This document shows positions 1-5,471 of a stretch of 5,471 bases of DNA, piece by piece; within the stretch, counting starts at the first letter, position 1; the number at the start of each line of letters is the position of its first letter. The stretch spans positions 1-5,471 of the forward strand of contig DATCVR010000084.1 of assembly GCA_036566745.1 (NCBI GenBank), written 5' to 3'. Source of the stretch: DATCVR01 sp036566745. Its GTDB lineage: Bacteria; Actinomycetota; Actinomycetes; Jiangellales; Jiangellaceae. The notes under the pieces were generated by a model, which saw only the letters and a program-made list of their open reading frames with translations, searched no databases and had not been told where the DNA came from. A program made the translations under genes and the position numbers.

Positions 1-2
1 AG

Positions 3-185
3 GGCATCACCGGCTCTATGCCGGGCATGGCCATGGGCCCACTGTCCGGCGGCGGCCTGGCGGGCGCGGGCAGCGCACGGCCGATCGTCATCGAGCTCCG
101 CGGGCCCGGCCTGAAGGACGTCATCCGCGAGGTCGTCCAGGCCGACGGCCGCGGCGACGTCCAAGTGGCCTTCGGCCAGCGATAG
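3..185 (+). CDS. Tail tape measure protein, C-terminal end (partial)
   Basis: The reading frame is open from the window edge to a TAG at 183-185 and gives the last 60 residues of a larger protein. The visible part starts with a Gly/Met/Ala-rich flexible stretch (about 25 residues), followed by a strand-helix segment (RPIVIELRGPGLKDVIREVV) and a terminal QVAFGQR. Endings of the type 'helix, Gly-rich turn, VQVAFG' are familiar from actinophage tape measure proteins, which set tail length and occupy the tail lumen. Position supports the call: the gene lies directly upstream of a large minor tail/hub gene, where the tape measure is normally found. No transmembrane or lytic domain can be assessed because the body of the protein is outside the window. 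The alternative is another tail protein; the family call rests on position and this short C-terminus. Confidence 0.72.
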   Translation, partial: GITGSMPGMAMGPLSGGGLAGAGSARPIVIELRGPGLKDVIREVVQADGRGDVQVAFGQR

Positions 186-192
186 AAGGAGG
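186..192 (+). promoter_or_regulatory. Ribosome binding site of the minor tail/hub gene
   Basis: AAGGAGG is a near-perfect anti-16S match, 5 bases before the GTG at 198. It lies immediately after the tape measure stop codon (183-185). It decides for the GTG start and suggests strong initiation of this long gene. Confidence 0.85.
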
Positions 193-197
193 AACCC

Positions 198-2927
198 GTG
201 CCGGTCCCCGATGCTCGCGTAGAGCTCCAGATCGCAGGCGTCTGGACCGACGTCACGGACGACGTCATGGCCGGCCCCGGAATCCAGCTGTCCCGAGGCC
301 GGTCGGACGACGGCCGCACGTCAGACCCCGGCGCCGGTTCGCTGACGCTGTGGAGCCCCAACGGGAAGTACTCCAACAGGAACCCGCTCTCGCCGTACTA
401 CGGACAGCTGGGCCGGAACACGCAGATGCGGGTGTCTGTCGGCGGCGCCACGCCCGTGCTCGACATCCCCGACGGCACGTTCGGGCGCGCGACCACCCCG
501 GACCATGCCTCGCTCGACATCACCGGCGACATCGACGTCCGCGCCGAGCTGGAGCCGGAGACGTGGGCCGGCAGCATGAGCAACACCGCGTTCGAGGTGC
601 TCGGCAAGTACAACGTCACCGGCAACCAGCGGTCGTGGCGGCTCTTGGTGACCGATGCCGGACGGCTCGCCTTCGCCTGGTCGACAGACGGCGTCACTCC
701 GATCGAGAAGCTCTCCGCGAAGCGGGTGCACTTCGGGCCCTGGGAGCGAGGGGCGATCCGGGCGACGCTGGACGTCAACAACGGCGCGGGCGGCTACACG
801 GTCACCTGGTACACCGCAGCGTCTCTGGCGGGGCCGTGGACGGTGCTGGACACACTCGTCACCACCAGCGGCACCACCTCGATCTTCAACAGCACGGCGA
901 CGCTTGAGGTCGGCGACATCTCAAGTGTCGGCTTCGACGCGATGGCCCGCCGCCTGTATAGGGCCGAGGTCCGCTCAGGCATCGGTGGCACGGTGGTGGC
1001 AAGCCCCGATTTCACGACTCAGGCCGTGGGCGCGACCAGCTTTGCCGACAGCGCGGGCCGAACGTGGACGGTCGCGAACGGCGCGACCATCACCGACCGC
1101 CGCACCCTCGCCGTGCACGAGGTCCCAAAGCGGCCGGCGCGCTGGCACCGCTCCGGGCACGCCGTGACCGCGCCGATCACGAGCGCGGGCATCCTGCGGC
1201 GACTCGGACAGGGCCGCAAATCCCTGGCGTCCACGCTGCGCCGGCGCGTACCCGCGTTCTCGCCGCAGGCGTACTGGCCGTGCGAGGACCAGGACGGTGC
1301 GACGCAGGCCGCGTCTCCGATTGCGGGTGTGTTGCCCGCGGTCGTAACGGGTTTCCGGTTCGGGCAGGATGACACCCTCGCCGGGTCGTCGCCGCTGCCG
1401 ACGATCGAGGCCGGCGGCACCTTCAACGGGATCGTCCCGCCTCCGAGCGGCTCCCCGACGGGCTGGTCGACGCACATGGTGTACGCCGTCGACGCCGCCC
1501 CCGGCGCAGATCAGGAGTTCTTCGCCTGGCTGACGACCGGCACTGTGCGCCGCTGGCGCATCCTCCAGCGCTCCGGTGTTGCGACCGTGACGGCCTACGA
1601 CGGCGAGGACACCCTCATCGTCAACACCCCCATCGGCATTGGCAGCGACGTGTTCACCGGTTGGCAGCGGATTCAGTTCCGTGCCGAGCAGAACGGCGGC
1701 AACGTCGACTGGCGCATCGACTGGTTCAACATCGGCGGGGCGGCCGGCGGGGCGGGCGGCAGCTACGCGGGCACGGTCGGCCGGGTCACGCAGCTGAAGA
1801 CCACGTTCGGCACGATCTCCGGTCTGCGCGCCGGGCACTTCACGGCGCTGCCCGTCGGCACGTCCAGCGGCGCCGCGGCACCTTTCACGGGTGCCGACCA
1901 CGGATTCGACGGCGAGTCCGCTCTCACCAGACTCTTCCGTCTCGGGAACGAGGAAGCCGCCACGGTCGCCATGGAGTACGTAGACGGCGATCTGGACCGG
2001 GGCAGCGAGGCGATGGGCCCGCAGCTGCCGCGCCCGCTGCTGGACTTGTTGCAGGAGCCTGCCGACACGGACGGTGGCTACCTCTACGAGAACAGTCAGC
2101 GGCTCGGCCTGGTGTACCGGGACCGGGCCTCGATGGAGAACCAGACGCCCAAGCTCGTCGTGTCGTACGCGCAGGTCACGCACCCGTTCGAGCCGGACGA
2201 GGACGACCTCCGCCTCCGCAACGACATCACCGTCGTCCGCGAGGGCGGTAGCGAAGGGCGGGCGGTCGACGAGAACGGCCCCCTCGGCGTCAACACGGTC
2301 GGGCTGTACGACGAGTCCGTCACCCTGTCGATGTGGAAGGACCACCAGGCGCAGCAGATCGCCGGATGGCGGCTGGGGTTCGGCACGTGGGACGAGGCCC
2401 GCTATCCGGCGGTCACGATCCTCCTGCACAAGTTCCCGAACCTGATCCCGGCCATCACCTCGCTGGAGCTGGGCGACCGGATCCAGATCACCGACACGCC
2501 CTCGTGGCAGCCGCCCGGCCCGGTGGACCTGATCGTCCAGAAGATCGAGCACGACTTGAAGCCCTTCGGCTGGACGGTGCGGCTCGTCTGCTCACCGGCC
2601 GGGCCGTGGACGGTCGGCGTCGTCGAGGACGACGTGCTGGGCCGCCCGGATACGGCCGGGGCGTCGCTGGTGTCGGGCGTCACCTCGTCGGCGACGTCCC
2701 TGTCCGTGGCGACCACTGCGGGCCCCCGCTGGATCGACTCGGCCACCTACTCGGCGATGTTCCCCTTCGACGTCATCTGCGGGGGCGAACTCATGACCGT
2801 GACCGCGATCACCGGCACCACGTCGCCGCAGACCTTCACCGTCACCCGATCCGTCAACGGCATCGTCAAGACACAGGCCGCCGGCGAGGCCGTCAGCCTG
2901 GCCAACCCGATGCGCGCCGCACTCTAG
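198..2927 (+). CDS. Minor tail protein / tail hub with two jelly-roll (LamG-like) domains
   Basis: Structural protein of the tail tip, likely combining baseplate-hub and host-surface-binding roles. The GTG start at 198 is fixed by AAGGAGG at 186-192, 5 bases upstream. Residues 1-90 are a hub-type beta domain with the actinophage signature SPNGKYSNRNPLSPYYGQL. Residues about 100-275 look like a first concanavalin A/LamG jelly roll (begins DHASLDITGDIDVRAELE). Residues about 307-350 return to a basic hub-like segment. Residues 351-555 form a second jelly roll starting with the typical AYWPCEDQDGATQA, with a Gly-rich loop at 511-521. Residues 565-800 match the hub region of Streptomyces phage minor tail proteins (FDGESALTRL, LRNDITVVREGG, IAGWRLGFGTWDEARYP, LELGDRIQIT). 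Residues 815-905 form a small beta-rich C-terminal domain. The fold names are my recognition of family patterns, not computed hits. No catalytic motif was seen, so a depolymerase role is not supported. It is probably co-transcribed with the tape measure gene. Confidence 0.88.
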   Translation: MPVPDARVELQIAGVWTDVTDDVMAGPGIQLSRGRSDDGRTSDPGAGSLTLWSPNGKYSNRNPLSPYYGQLGRNTQMRVSVGGATPVLDIPDGTFGRATTPDHASLDITGDIDVRAELEPETWAGSMSNTAFEVLGKYNVTGNQRSWRLLVTDAGRLAFAWSTDGVTPIEKLSAKRVHFGPWERGAIRATLDVNNGAGGYTVTWYTAASLAGPWTVLDTLVTTSGTTSIFNSTATLEVGDISSVGFDAMARRLYRAEVRSGIGGTVVASPDFTTQAVGATSFADSAGRTWTVANGATITDRRTLAVHEVPKRPARWHRSGHAVTAPITSAGILRRLGQGRKSLASTLRRRVPAFSPQAYWPCEDQDGATQAASPIAGVLPAVVTGFRFGQDDTLAGSSPLPTIEAGGTFNGIVPPPSGSPTGWSTHMVYAVDAAPGADQEFFAWLTTGTVRRWRILQRSGVATVTAYDGEDTLIVNTPIGIGSDVFTGWQRIQFRAEQNGGNVDWRIDWFNIGGAAGGAGGSYAGTVGRVTQLKTTFGTISGLRAGHFTALPVGTSSGAAAPFTGADHGFDGESALTRLFRLGNEEAATVAMEYVDGDLDRGSEAMGPQLPRPLLDLLQEPADTDGGYLYENSQRLGLVYRDRASMENQTPKLVVSYAQVTHPFEPDEDDLRLRNDITVVREGGSEGRAVDENGPLGVNTVGLYDESVTLSMWKDHQAQQIAGWRLGFGTWDEARYPAVTILLHKFPNLIPAITSLELGDRIQITDTPSWQPPGPVDLIVQKIEHDLKPFGWTVRLVCSPAGPWTVGVVEDDVLGRPDTAGASLVSGVTSSATSLSVATTAGPRWIDSATYSAMFPFDVICGGELMTVTAITGTTSPQTFTVTRSVNGIVKTQAAGEAVSLANPMRAAL

Positions 2928-2935
2928 GAGACCCG

Positions 2936-3370
2936 ATGCCGATCCTTGCCGCACAGGTCGTCACTGCCCAGCAGCTCACCCGATTGCAGCCGGTGTCGTA
3001 CAGCGCGGCCGGTTCGGGCACCGTCGTGGCCAGCTCGACCAACGCCGACGTGCCCAGTGCCAGCATCACGCTGACCACCGAGACCGCGGGCGCGGTCTAC
3101 AAGGCTTGGTGCGTGTGGGATTTCAACACCACGGCGGCGCCAGGCGCTTCGTCAACGGGCCGACTGGCCTTGGACGGCGTGGGCCAGTCACCGCTCGCAA
3201 CTTTCCGCGGAGACAACTCCGCCGAGCGTGGCACCGTCGGCCAGGTCTACCGGGGAACCGTCGCTTCCGCCGGTTCCCACACCTTCAAGCTCATCGTGAC
3301 CACGGCCACCAACACGGAGTGCCTGGGCGCGAACTGCCACGTCGTCGTCGAGATCACAGAGGTCGTCTGA
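2936..3370 (+). CDS. Small beta-rich tail-region protein (probable minor tail/fibre component)
   Basis: A 144-residue protein starting at ATG 2936. Its ribosome binding site AGGAG (2926-2930) overlaps the stop codon of the hub gene, so translation is probably coupled. The N-terminus AAQVVTAQQLTRLQP resembles the 'GxVLTAAQLNxLQ' motif at the start of many phage tail and fibre proteins, where it is thought to help attachment to the virion. The rest (residues 20-144) is rich in Ser, Thr, Val and Gly with alternating hydrophobic residues, as expected for a beta sandwich. There are three cysteines (59, 129, 134) and an RGD at 91-93 that is probably chance. No signal peptide, membrane segment or enzyme motif is visible. 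It lies between the hub and two unknown genes, which favours a virion role. The exact function is not recognised. Confidence 0.8.
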   Translation: MPILAAQVVTAQQLTRLQPVSYSAAGSGTVVASSTNADVPSASITLTTETAGAVYKAWCVWDFNTTAAPGASSTGRLALDGVGQSPLATFRGDNSAERGTVGQVYRGTVASAGSHTFKLIVTTATNTECLGANCHVVVEITEVV

Positions 3371-3642
3371 TGCCCATCGTCACCACCCGCATCGAGTCCA
3401 TCCACTACGACGGAACGAACAAGGCGGCAATCCTCGCCTGGTGCGTGGACGTGACGCTCGTGTCCGACGTCGACGGCGTGCTCACGCTGCACCGTGACGA
3501 GCCGGGCGACGGCGGGATCGATTTCGATTTCGTGCTGAGCCCCGGGGACTGGCTGATCCGGAACTTGTACAGGCAGTACGTCGGCCGGCACACGGAAGCC
3601 GAATACGCCCAGATCTGGGTGGAGATCCCGGAGGCCTCCTGA
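3370..3642 (+). CDS. Conserved-looking acidic small protein of unknown function
   Basis: A 90-residue protein I do not recognise. The ATG at 3370 shares its A with the preceding TGA (TGATG), and AGAGG at 3358-3362 gives a ribosome binding site 7 bases upstream inside the previous gene, so coupled translation is likely. The protein is acidic, with a dense run in residues 43-54 (DEPGDGGIDFDF). Alternating hydrophobic residues in 3-42 suggest beta strands. Residues 59-88 (PGDWLIRNLYRQY..., then AEYAQIWVEI) look like a helix followed by a strand. No cysteine pair, membrane segment or signal peptide is seen (single Cys25). Its place in the tail gene cluster suggests a minor virion component or an assembly helper; this is inference from context only. 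Confidence 0.75.
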   Translation: MPIVTTRIESIHYDGTNKAAILAWCVDVTLVSDVDGVLTLHRDEPGDGGIDFDFVLSPGDWLIRNLYRQYVGRHTEAEYAQIWVEIPEAS

Positions 3643-4199
3643 TGCCTTACTTGACCACCAGCGGCCTGACCCTGCGCGGCGTGCTGGCGACCGACCCTCT
3701 CCAGCCGCCGGCCCCGCCGCTGCTCCTCGGTGCGCTGGAGACGGACGAGATTCCGGTGGATCTGGCGACGACCAGCCACCGCACCCTGTACCGGGTCGTG
3801 ATGGGCCCGGTCGAGCCTGGCGACGTGCTGGACATCGACGCGGACGCCCGGGTGACCAACGACGTCGGCGTGCCGGACGGGCGCCGGTACGTCGTCGGCG
3901 TGGGCTGGCATCTGTGGATGTACGACTACAGCGACCCGCTGCGCACGCAGGGCCCGTGGCGGCGGATCTCGGCCCTGTCCGGGGAGAACGTCACGCCGGA
4001 CCTCCATCACCTGCCGCTGCACATCTCCACGGTGTACCGGATGCCAGAGGACTGGCCGCCCGGTCACCGTCCGGTCGTCGTGCTCCGCGCGGACGCCCAC
4101 TCGACGGCTTGGGCGTACAACGGCGGCGGCGACGTCCTGACCGTCGACGCCGGGTACGGCCAACTCACCGTCCGCCACTGGGCCCCGCCGACCCTCTGA
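3642..4199 (+). CDS. Tail-region protein of unknown function, probably beta-rich
   Basis: A 185-residue protein coupled to the previous gene by a TGATG overlap. GGAGG at 3630-3634 lies 7 bases before ATG 3642, inside the upstream coding region. Residues 1-40 contain a Pro-rich stretch (QPPAPPLLL) that may be a flexible linker. Residues 45-100 (TLYRVVMGPVEPGDVLDIDA..., VVGVGWHLWMYDY) and 120-180 (DLHHLPLHISTVYRM, PVVVLRADAHSTAWAY, VLTVDAGYGQLTV) have the alternating pattern of a beta sandwich. Histidines cluster at 122, 123 and 127. I recall similar unnamed proteins near the tail-lysis junction of Streptomyces phages but cannot name a family. It is the last gene before a probable terminator, so it likely ends the late structural transcript. 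A tail fibre/appendage or decoration protein is possible; no enzyme signature was seen. Confidence 0.78.
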   Translation: MPYLTTSGLTLRGVLATDPLQPPAPPLLLGALETDEIPVDLATTSHRTLYRVVMGPVEPGDVLDIDADARVTNDVGVPDGRRYVVGVGWHLWMYDYSDPLRTQGPWRRISALSGENVTPDLHHLPLHISTVYRMPEDWPPGHRPVVVLRADAHSTAWAYNGGGDVLTVDAGYGQLTVRHWAPPTL

Positions 4200-4217
4200 C
4201 CCCTGCTCGTCCCCGCC

Positions 4218-4244
4218 GCCCCGCGCCGCCTGGCCGGGGCTTTC
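4218..4244 (+). terminator. Probable rho-independent terminator between tail and lysis genes
   Basis: GCCCCG (4218-4223) pairs with CGGGGC (4235-4240). Inside, GCC (4225-4227) pairs with GGC (4232-4234), with C4224 bulged and a GCCT loop. This makes a 9-bp GC-rich stem followed directly by TTTCT (4241-4245). It starts 19 bases after the stop of the 185-residue gene and sits in the only sizeable gap of the window. The T tract is short and broken, so termination may be partial. The opposite strand has no T tract, so it would act only on + strand transcripts. Confidence 0.6.
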
Positions 4245-4253
4245 TGCATGTCT

Positions 4254-4257
4254 GGAG
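4254..4257 (+). promoter_or_regulatory. Ribosome binding site that decides the endolysin start
   Basis: GGAG lies 5 bases before ATG 4263. An in-frame ATG at 4248 would add five residues (MSGDP), but its upstream sequence is the right arm and T tract of the terminator hairpin, with no good ribosome binding site. The start at 4263 is therefore preferred. Confidence 0.7.
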
Positions 4258-4262
4258 ACCCC

Positions 4263-5084
4263 ATGGACTTCGTCCGGCGCGCCGACTGGGGCGCACCCGC
4301 GGTCAGCCCGGCCGCTTACATCGGCAGCACCCACGGCGTGAAGGTCCACTACCTCGGCACCGCCTACAGCAGCCGCAGCCACGACAAGTGCGCCGCGTAC
4401 GTGCAGCAAATCCGCGCATCCCACCTCGCGAACACGAAGGAGAACTACGTCGACATCGCGTACAACCTGCTCGTCTGCGAGCACGGCACCGTGTACGAGG
4501 GCCGCGGCGCCCACAAGCGCACCGGCGCGAACGGGAACCAGGAGCTCAACCTCCAGGACTACGCGGTCTGCGCGCTCCTCGGATCGTCCGGCCTCACCAA
4601 GCCGACCGACGCCATGCTGCACGGTCTCCGCGACGCGATCGAGTACCTCCGCGACCACGGCCGCGCCGGCACCTGGATAGGCGGCCACCGCGACGGGCAC
4701 GCGACCTCGTGCCCTGGCGACCCGCTGTACGAGTGGGTCAAGCGCGGTGCCCCGCGGCCCGGCATCCCGCCGGAGAAGCCTGCCCCCGGCGTGCCGAAGC
4801 CGTCCGTGGACCTGTCCAAGCTTGTTGCCGCGGCCAAGAGCGACCCGCCGCGCCGTGGGACCCCGGTGTCGTACTACGGCGTCAAGACCGTCGAGCAGGC
4901 GCTCGTCGCCGAAGGGCTGCTCTCGCGGGACCTCGCGGACGGCCACTACGGAACCGCCACCGTCGCCGCCTATGCCGCGTGGCAGAAGCGCTGCGGCTAC
5001 AAGGGCTCGGACGCCGACGGCATCCCCGGCCTCGAATCCCTCCGCAAACTCGGCACCCGCCGCGGCTTCACCGTCACCCCCTGA
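4263..5084 (+). CDS. Endolysin: N-acetylmuramoyl-L-alanine amidase with peptidoglycan-binding domain
   Basis: Lysis enzyme that cuts the amide bond between N-acetylmuramic acid and L-alanine in the host wall. The 273-residue protein has a PGRP/Amidase_2 domain at about residues 1-160. It opens with RADWGA, and the zinc ligands are visible as His29 (VKVHYLGT), His142 (GGHRDGH) and Cys150 (SCPGD). The His142-Cys150 spacing of 8 equals that of T7 lysozyme (His122/Cys130). Tyr67 (IAYNLLV) and Thr148 fit the other active-site positions, and YEGRG at 78-82 is a PGRP hallmark. A Pro/Gly-rich linker (about 164-181) leads to a C-terminal peptidoglycan-binding domain (about 203-271; DGHYGTATVAAYAAWQKR). 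There is no signal peptide or membrane anchor, so export should depend on the holin encoded 14 bases downstream. A GTG at codon 202 could be an internal start (see findings). The function is secure; only the start choice is slightly uncertain. Confidence 0.95.
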   Translation: MDFVRRADWGAPAVSPAAYIGSTHGVKVHYLGTAYSSRSHDKCAAYVQQIRASHLANTKENYVDIAYNLLVCEHGTVYEGRGAHKRTGANGNQELNLQDYAVCALLGSSGLTKPTDAMLHGLRDAIEYLRDHGRAGTWIGGHRDGHATSCPGDPLYEWVKRGAPRPGIPPEKPAPGVPKPSVDLSKLVAAAKSDPPRRGTPVSYYGVKTVEQALVAEGLLSRDLADGHYGTATVAAYAAWQKRCGYKGSDADGIPGLESLRKLGTRRGFTVTP

Positions 5085-5098
5085 ACCAGGAGAACCCC

Positions 5099-5341
5099 AT
5101 GAAGGACAGCACCAAGCGCACGGCTCGAACCGTGCTCCAGTCCGCGCTCGGCATCGCCATCGCCCTGCCGGCCATCGTGGCCGCCTCTGGCATCCCCGAG
5201 GCGCTGCCGTGGGCCGCGGGCGCGCTCGCGGTCGCGGGCGGCTTCGCCCGGGTGATGGCCCTGCCGGGCGTGCAGCGGCTCCTCCCCGGCTGGCTTCGCA
5301 CCGACCAGCCCCCGACGCTGACCCTTCCGCCACACCAGTAG
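5099..5341 (+). CDS. Probable holin, two transmembrane helices
   Basis: An 80-residue membrane protein with ATG at 5099 and AGGAG at 5088-5092 (6-base spacer), starting 14 bases after the endolysin stop. The N-terminus is basic (K2, K6, R7, R10). Two hydrophobic segments follow, about residues 11-29 (TVLQSALGIAIALPAIVAA) and 35-55 (ALPWAAGALAVAGGFARVMAL), separated by a short SGIPE turn. The C-terminal tail has R60 and R67 and ends Pro-rich. Basic residues on both sides predict a hairpin with both ends in the cytoplasm, the class II holin layout. Position next to the endolysin, length and topology support a holin, which would form lesions in the cytoplasmic membrane at a timed point and release the endolysin. 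There is no second nearby Met start of the lambda dual-start type, so an antiholin from the same gene is not evident. Sequence alone cannot prove holin activity. Confidence 0.82.
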   Translation: MKDSTKRTARTVLQSALGIAIALPAIVAASGIPEALPWAAGALAVAGGFARVMALPGVQRLLPGWLRTDQPPTLTLPPHQ

Positions 5342-5360
5342 GCCCCCACCCCACCCGTAA

Positions 5361-5371
5361 GACCGGAGGTC
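5361..5371 (+). promoter_or_regulatory. Small hairpin covering the ribosome binding site of the last gene
   Basis: GACC (5361-5364), loop GGA, GGTC (5368-5371) form a 4-bp stem with a 3-base loop. The ribosome binding site GGAGG (5365-5369) lies within the loop and right arm, 7 bases before GTG 5377. The stem is short and could be chance; any effect on translation is inference. Confidence 0.3.
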
Positions 5372-5376
5372 CCCGC

Positions 5377-5471
5377 GTGGACGCTGCGACGCTCGGCGCC
5401 GTCGGAACCATCGTCGTCGGAATCGCGGCGGCCGCCGCGGCGCTCGTCGGACAGCGAGGCGCGAACCGGAA
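5377..5471 (+). CDS. Small membrane protein, N-terminal part (partial; second holin-like gene)
   Basis: A GTG at 5377 follows GGAGG (5365-5369) with a 7-base spacer and opens a frame that runs off the window end after 31 full codons. The residues are a short polar start (MDAAT), one hydrophobic Ala/Val/Gly-rich segment (about 6-24) and then a polar, basic stretch (GQRGANR). This is the pattern of a small protein with one N-terminal membrane helix. In actinophage lysis cassettes a second small membrane protein often follows the first holin candidate; it may be a second holin, an antiholin or an accessory lysis protein. The rest of the gene is needed to decide. The first 35 bases after the previous stop hold no other gene. 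Confidence 0.68.
   Translation, partial: MDAATLGAVGTIVVGIAAAAAALVGQRGANR

Noticed and set aside
975..2552. A 525-codon open frame on the minus strand opposite the hub gene
   Set aside because: Same reason: biased composition, no motif, and a confident tail gene on the other strand.
831..2614. A 14-base direct repeat (GGGCCGTGGACGGT at 831-844 and 2601-2614)
   Set aside because: Both copies encode a GPWTV segment in beta-rich protein. With the narrow codon choice here, chance or local protein similarity explains it, and no extended repeat surrounds it.
2333..2935. Upstream extension of the 144-residue gene into the hub gene
   Set aside because: The extension is an out-of-frame shadow of the hub gene. 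The ATG at 2936 has a ribosome binding site and begins the meaningful sequence.
3206..3214. RGD tripeptide in the 144-residue protein
   Set aside because: A three-residue match is expected by chance in a GC-rich genome, and there is no reason to expect an integrin-type ligand in a bacteriophage.
4248..4262. Earlier ATG for the endolysin at 4248
   Set aside because: It has no proper ribosome binding site and abuts the terminator hairpin. GGAG 5 bases before ATG 4263 is the better start.
4100..4262. Search for a -35/-10 promoter before the lysis genes
   Set aside because: No convincing pair of boxes was seen; isolated elements such as TACAAC near 4118 lack a spaced partner.
3914..5098. Long + strand open frame overlapping the 185-residue gene and the endolysin
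   Set aside because: Arg/Pro/Ala-rich out-of-frame reading of the endolysin. Only its end (from ATG 5099) is a real gene, the holin candidate.
3405..5411. A 668-codon open frame on the minus strand across five genes
   Set aside because: It is rich in Arg, Ala, Gly and Val without any recognisable domain and lies opposite well-supported genes with good ribosome binding sites. Long antisense frames are expected where GC content is this high because stop codons are rare.
1..5471. Mobile elements, CRISPR arrays, tRNA genes, attachment sites or defence genes
   Set aside because: No repeats with regular spacing, no inverted-repeat-flanked transposase, no tRNA-like fold and no defence motif were seen. 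Genes occupy nearly the whole window.

Overview
This high-GC window looks like the tail-to-lysis part of a siphovirus or prophage of an actinomycete, most likely a Streptomyces. The evidence is the strong G/C bias at third codon positions, GTG as well as ATG starts, GGAGG-type ribosome binding sites, tightly packed genes all on the + strand, and the recognisable actinophage order: tape measure end, large minor tail/hub protein, small tail-region proteins, endolysin, holin. Nothing in the window tells a free phage from an integrated prophage; no integrase, attachment site or host gene is visible.

Tail part (1-4199). The window opens inside the last 60 codons of a gene that is probably the tail tape measure protein. 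After a 12-base gap with an excellent ribosome binding site comes a 909-residue minor tail/tail hub protein. Its N- and C-terminal hub-like regions flank two probable concanavalin A/LamG-type jelly-roll domains. Three small genes follow: a 144-residue beta-rich protein with an N-terminal motif seen in phage tail/fibre proteins, and two proteins of unknown function (90 and 185 residues). Both junctions among these three are TGATG overlaps, so they are probably translationally coupled and made as a set.

Boundary (4200-4262). The only real gap holds a GC-rich hairpin followed by TTTCT, a plausible rho-independent terminator separating the tail and lysis modules.

Lysis part (4263-5471). An N-acetylmuramoyl-L-alanine amidase (PGRP/Amidase_2 fold, all three zinc ligands visible) carries a C-terminal peptidoglycan-binding domain. 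It is followed by an 80-residue two-helix holin candidate, then by the start of a second small membrane protein cut off by the window end. The endolysin has no signal peptide, so it would need the holin(s) to reach the wall.

I found no CRISPR array, RNA gene, insertion sequence or defence system. The region is mostly ordinary phage structure. The points worth a second look are the lectin-like insertions in the hub, the two unknown coupled genes, the terminator before the lysis genes, a hairpin over the ribosome binding site of the last gene, and a possible internal start in the endolysin.
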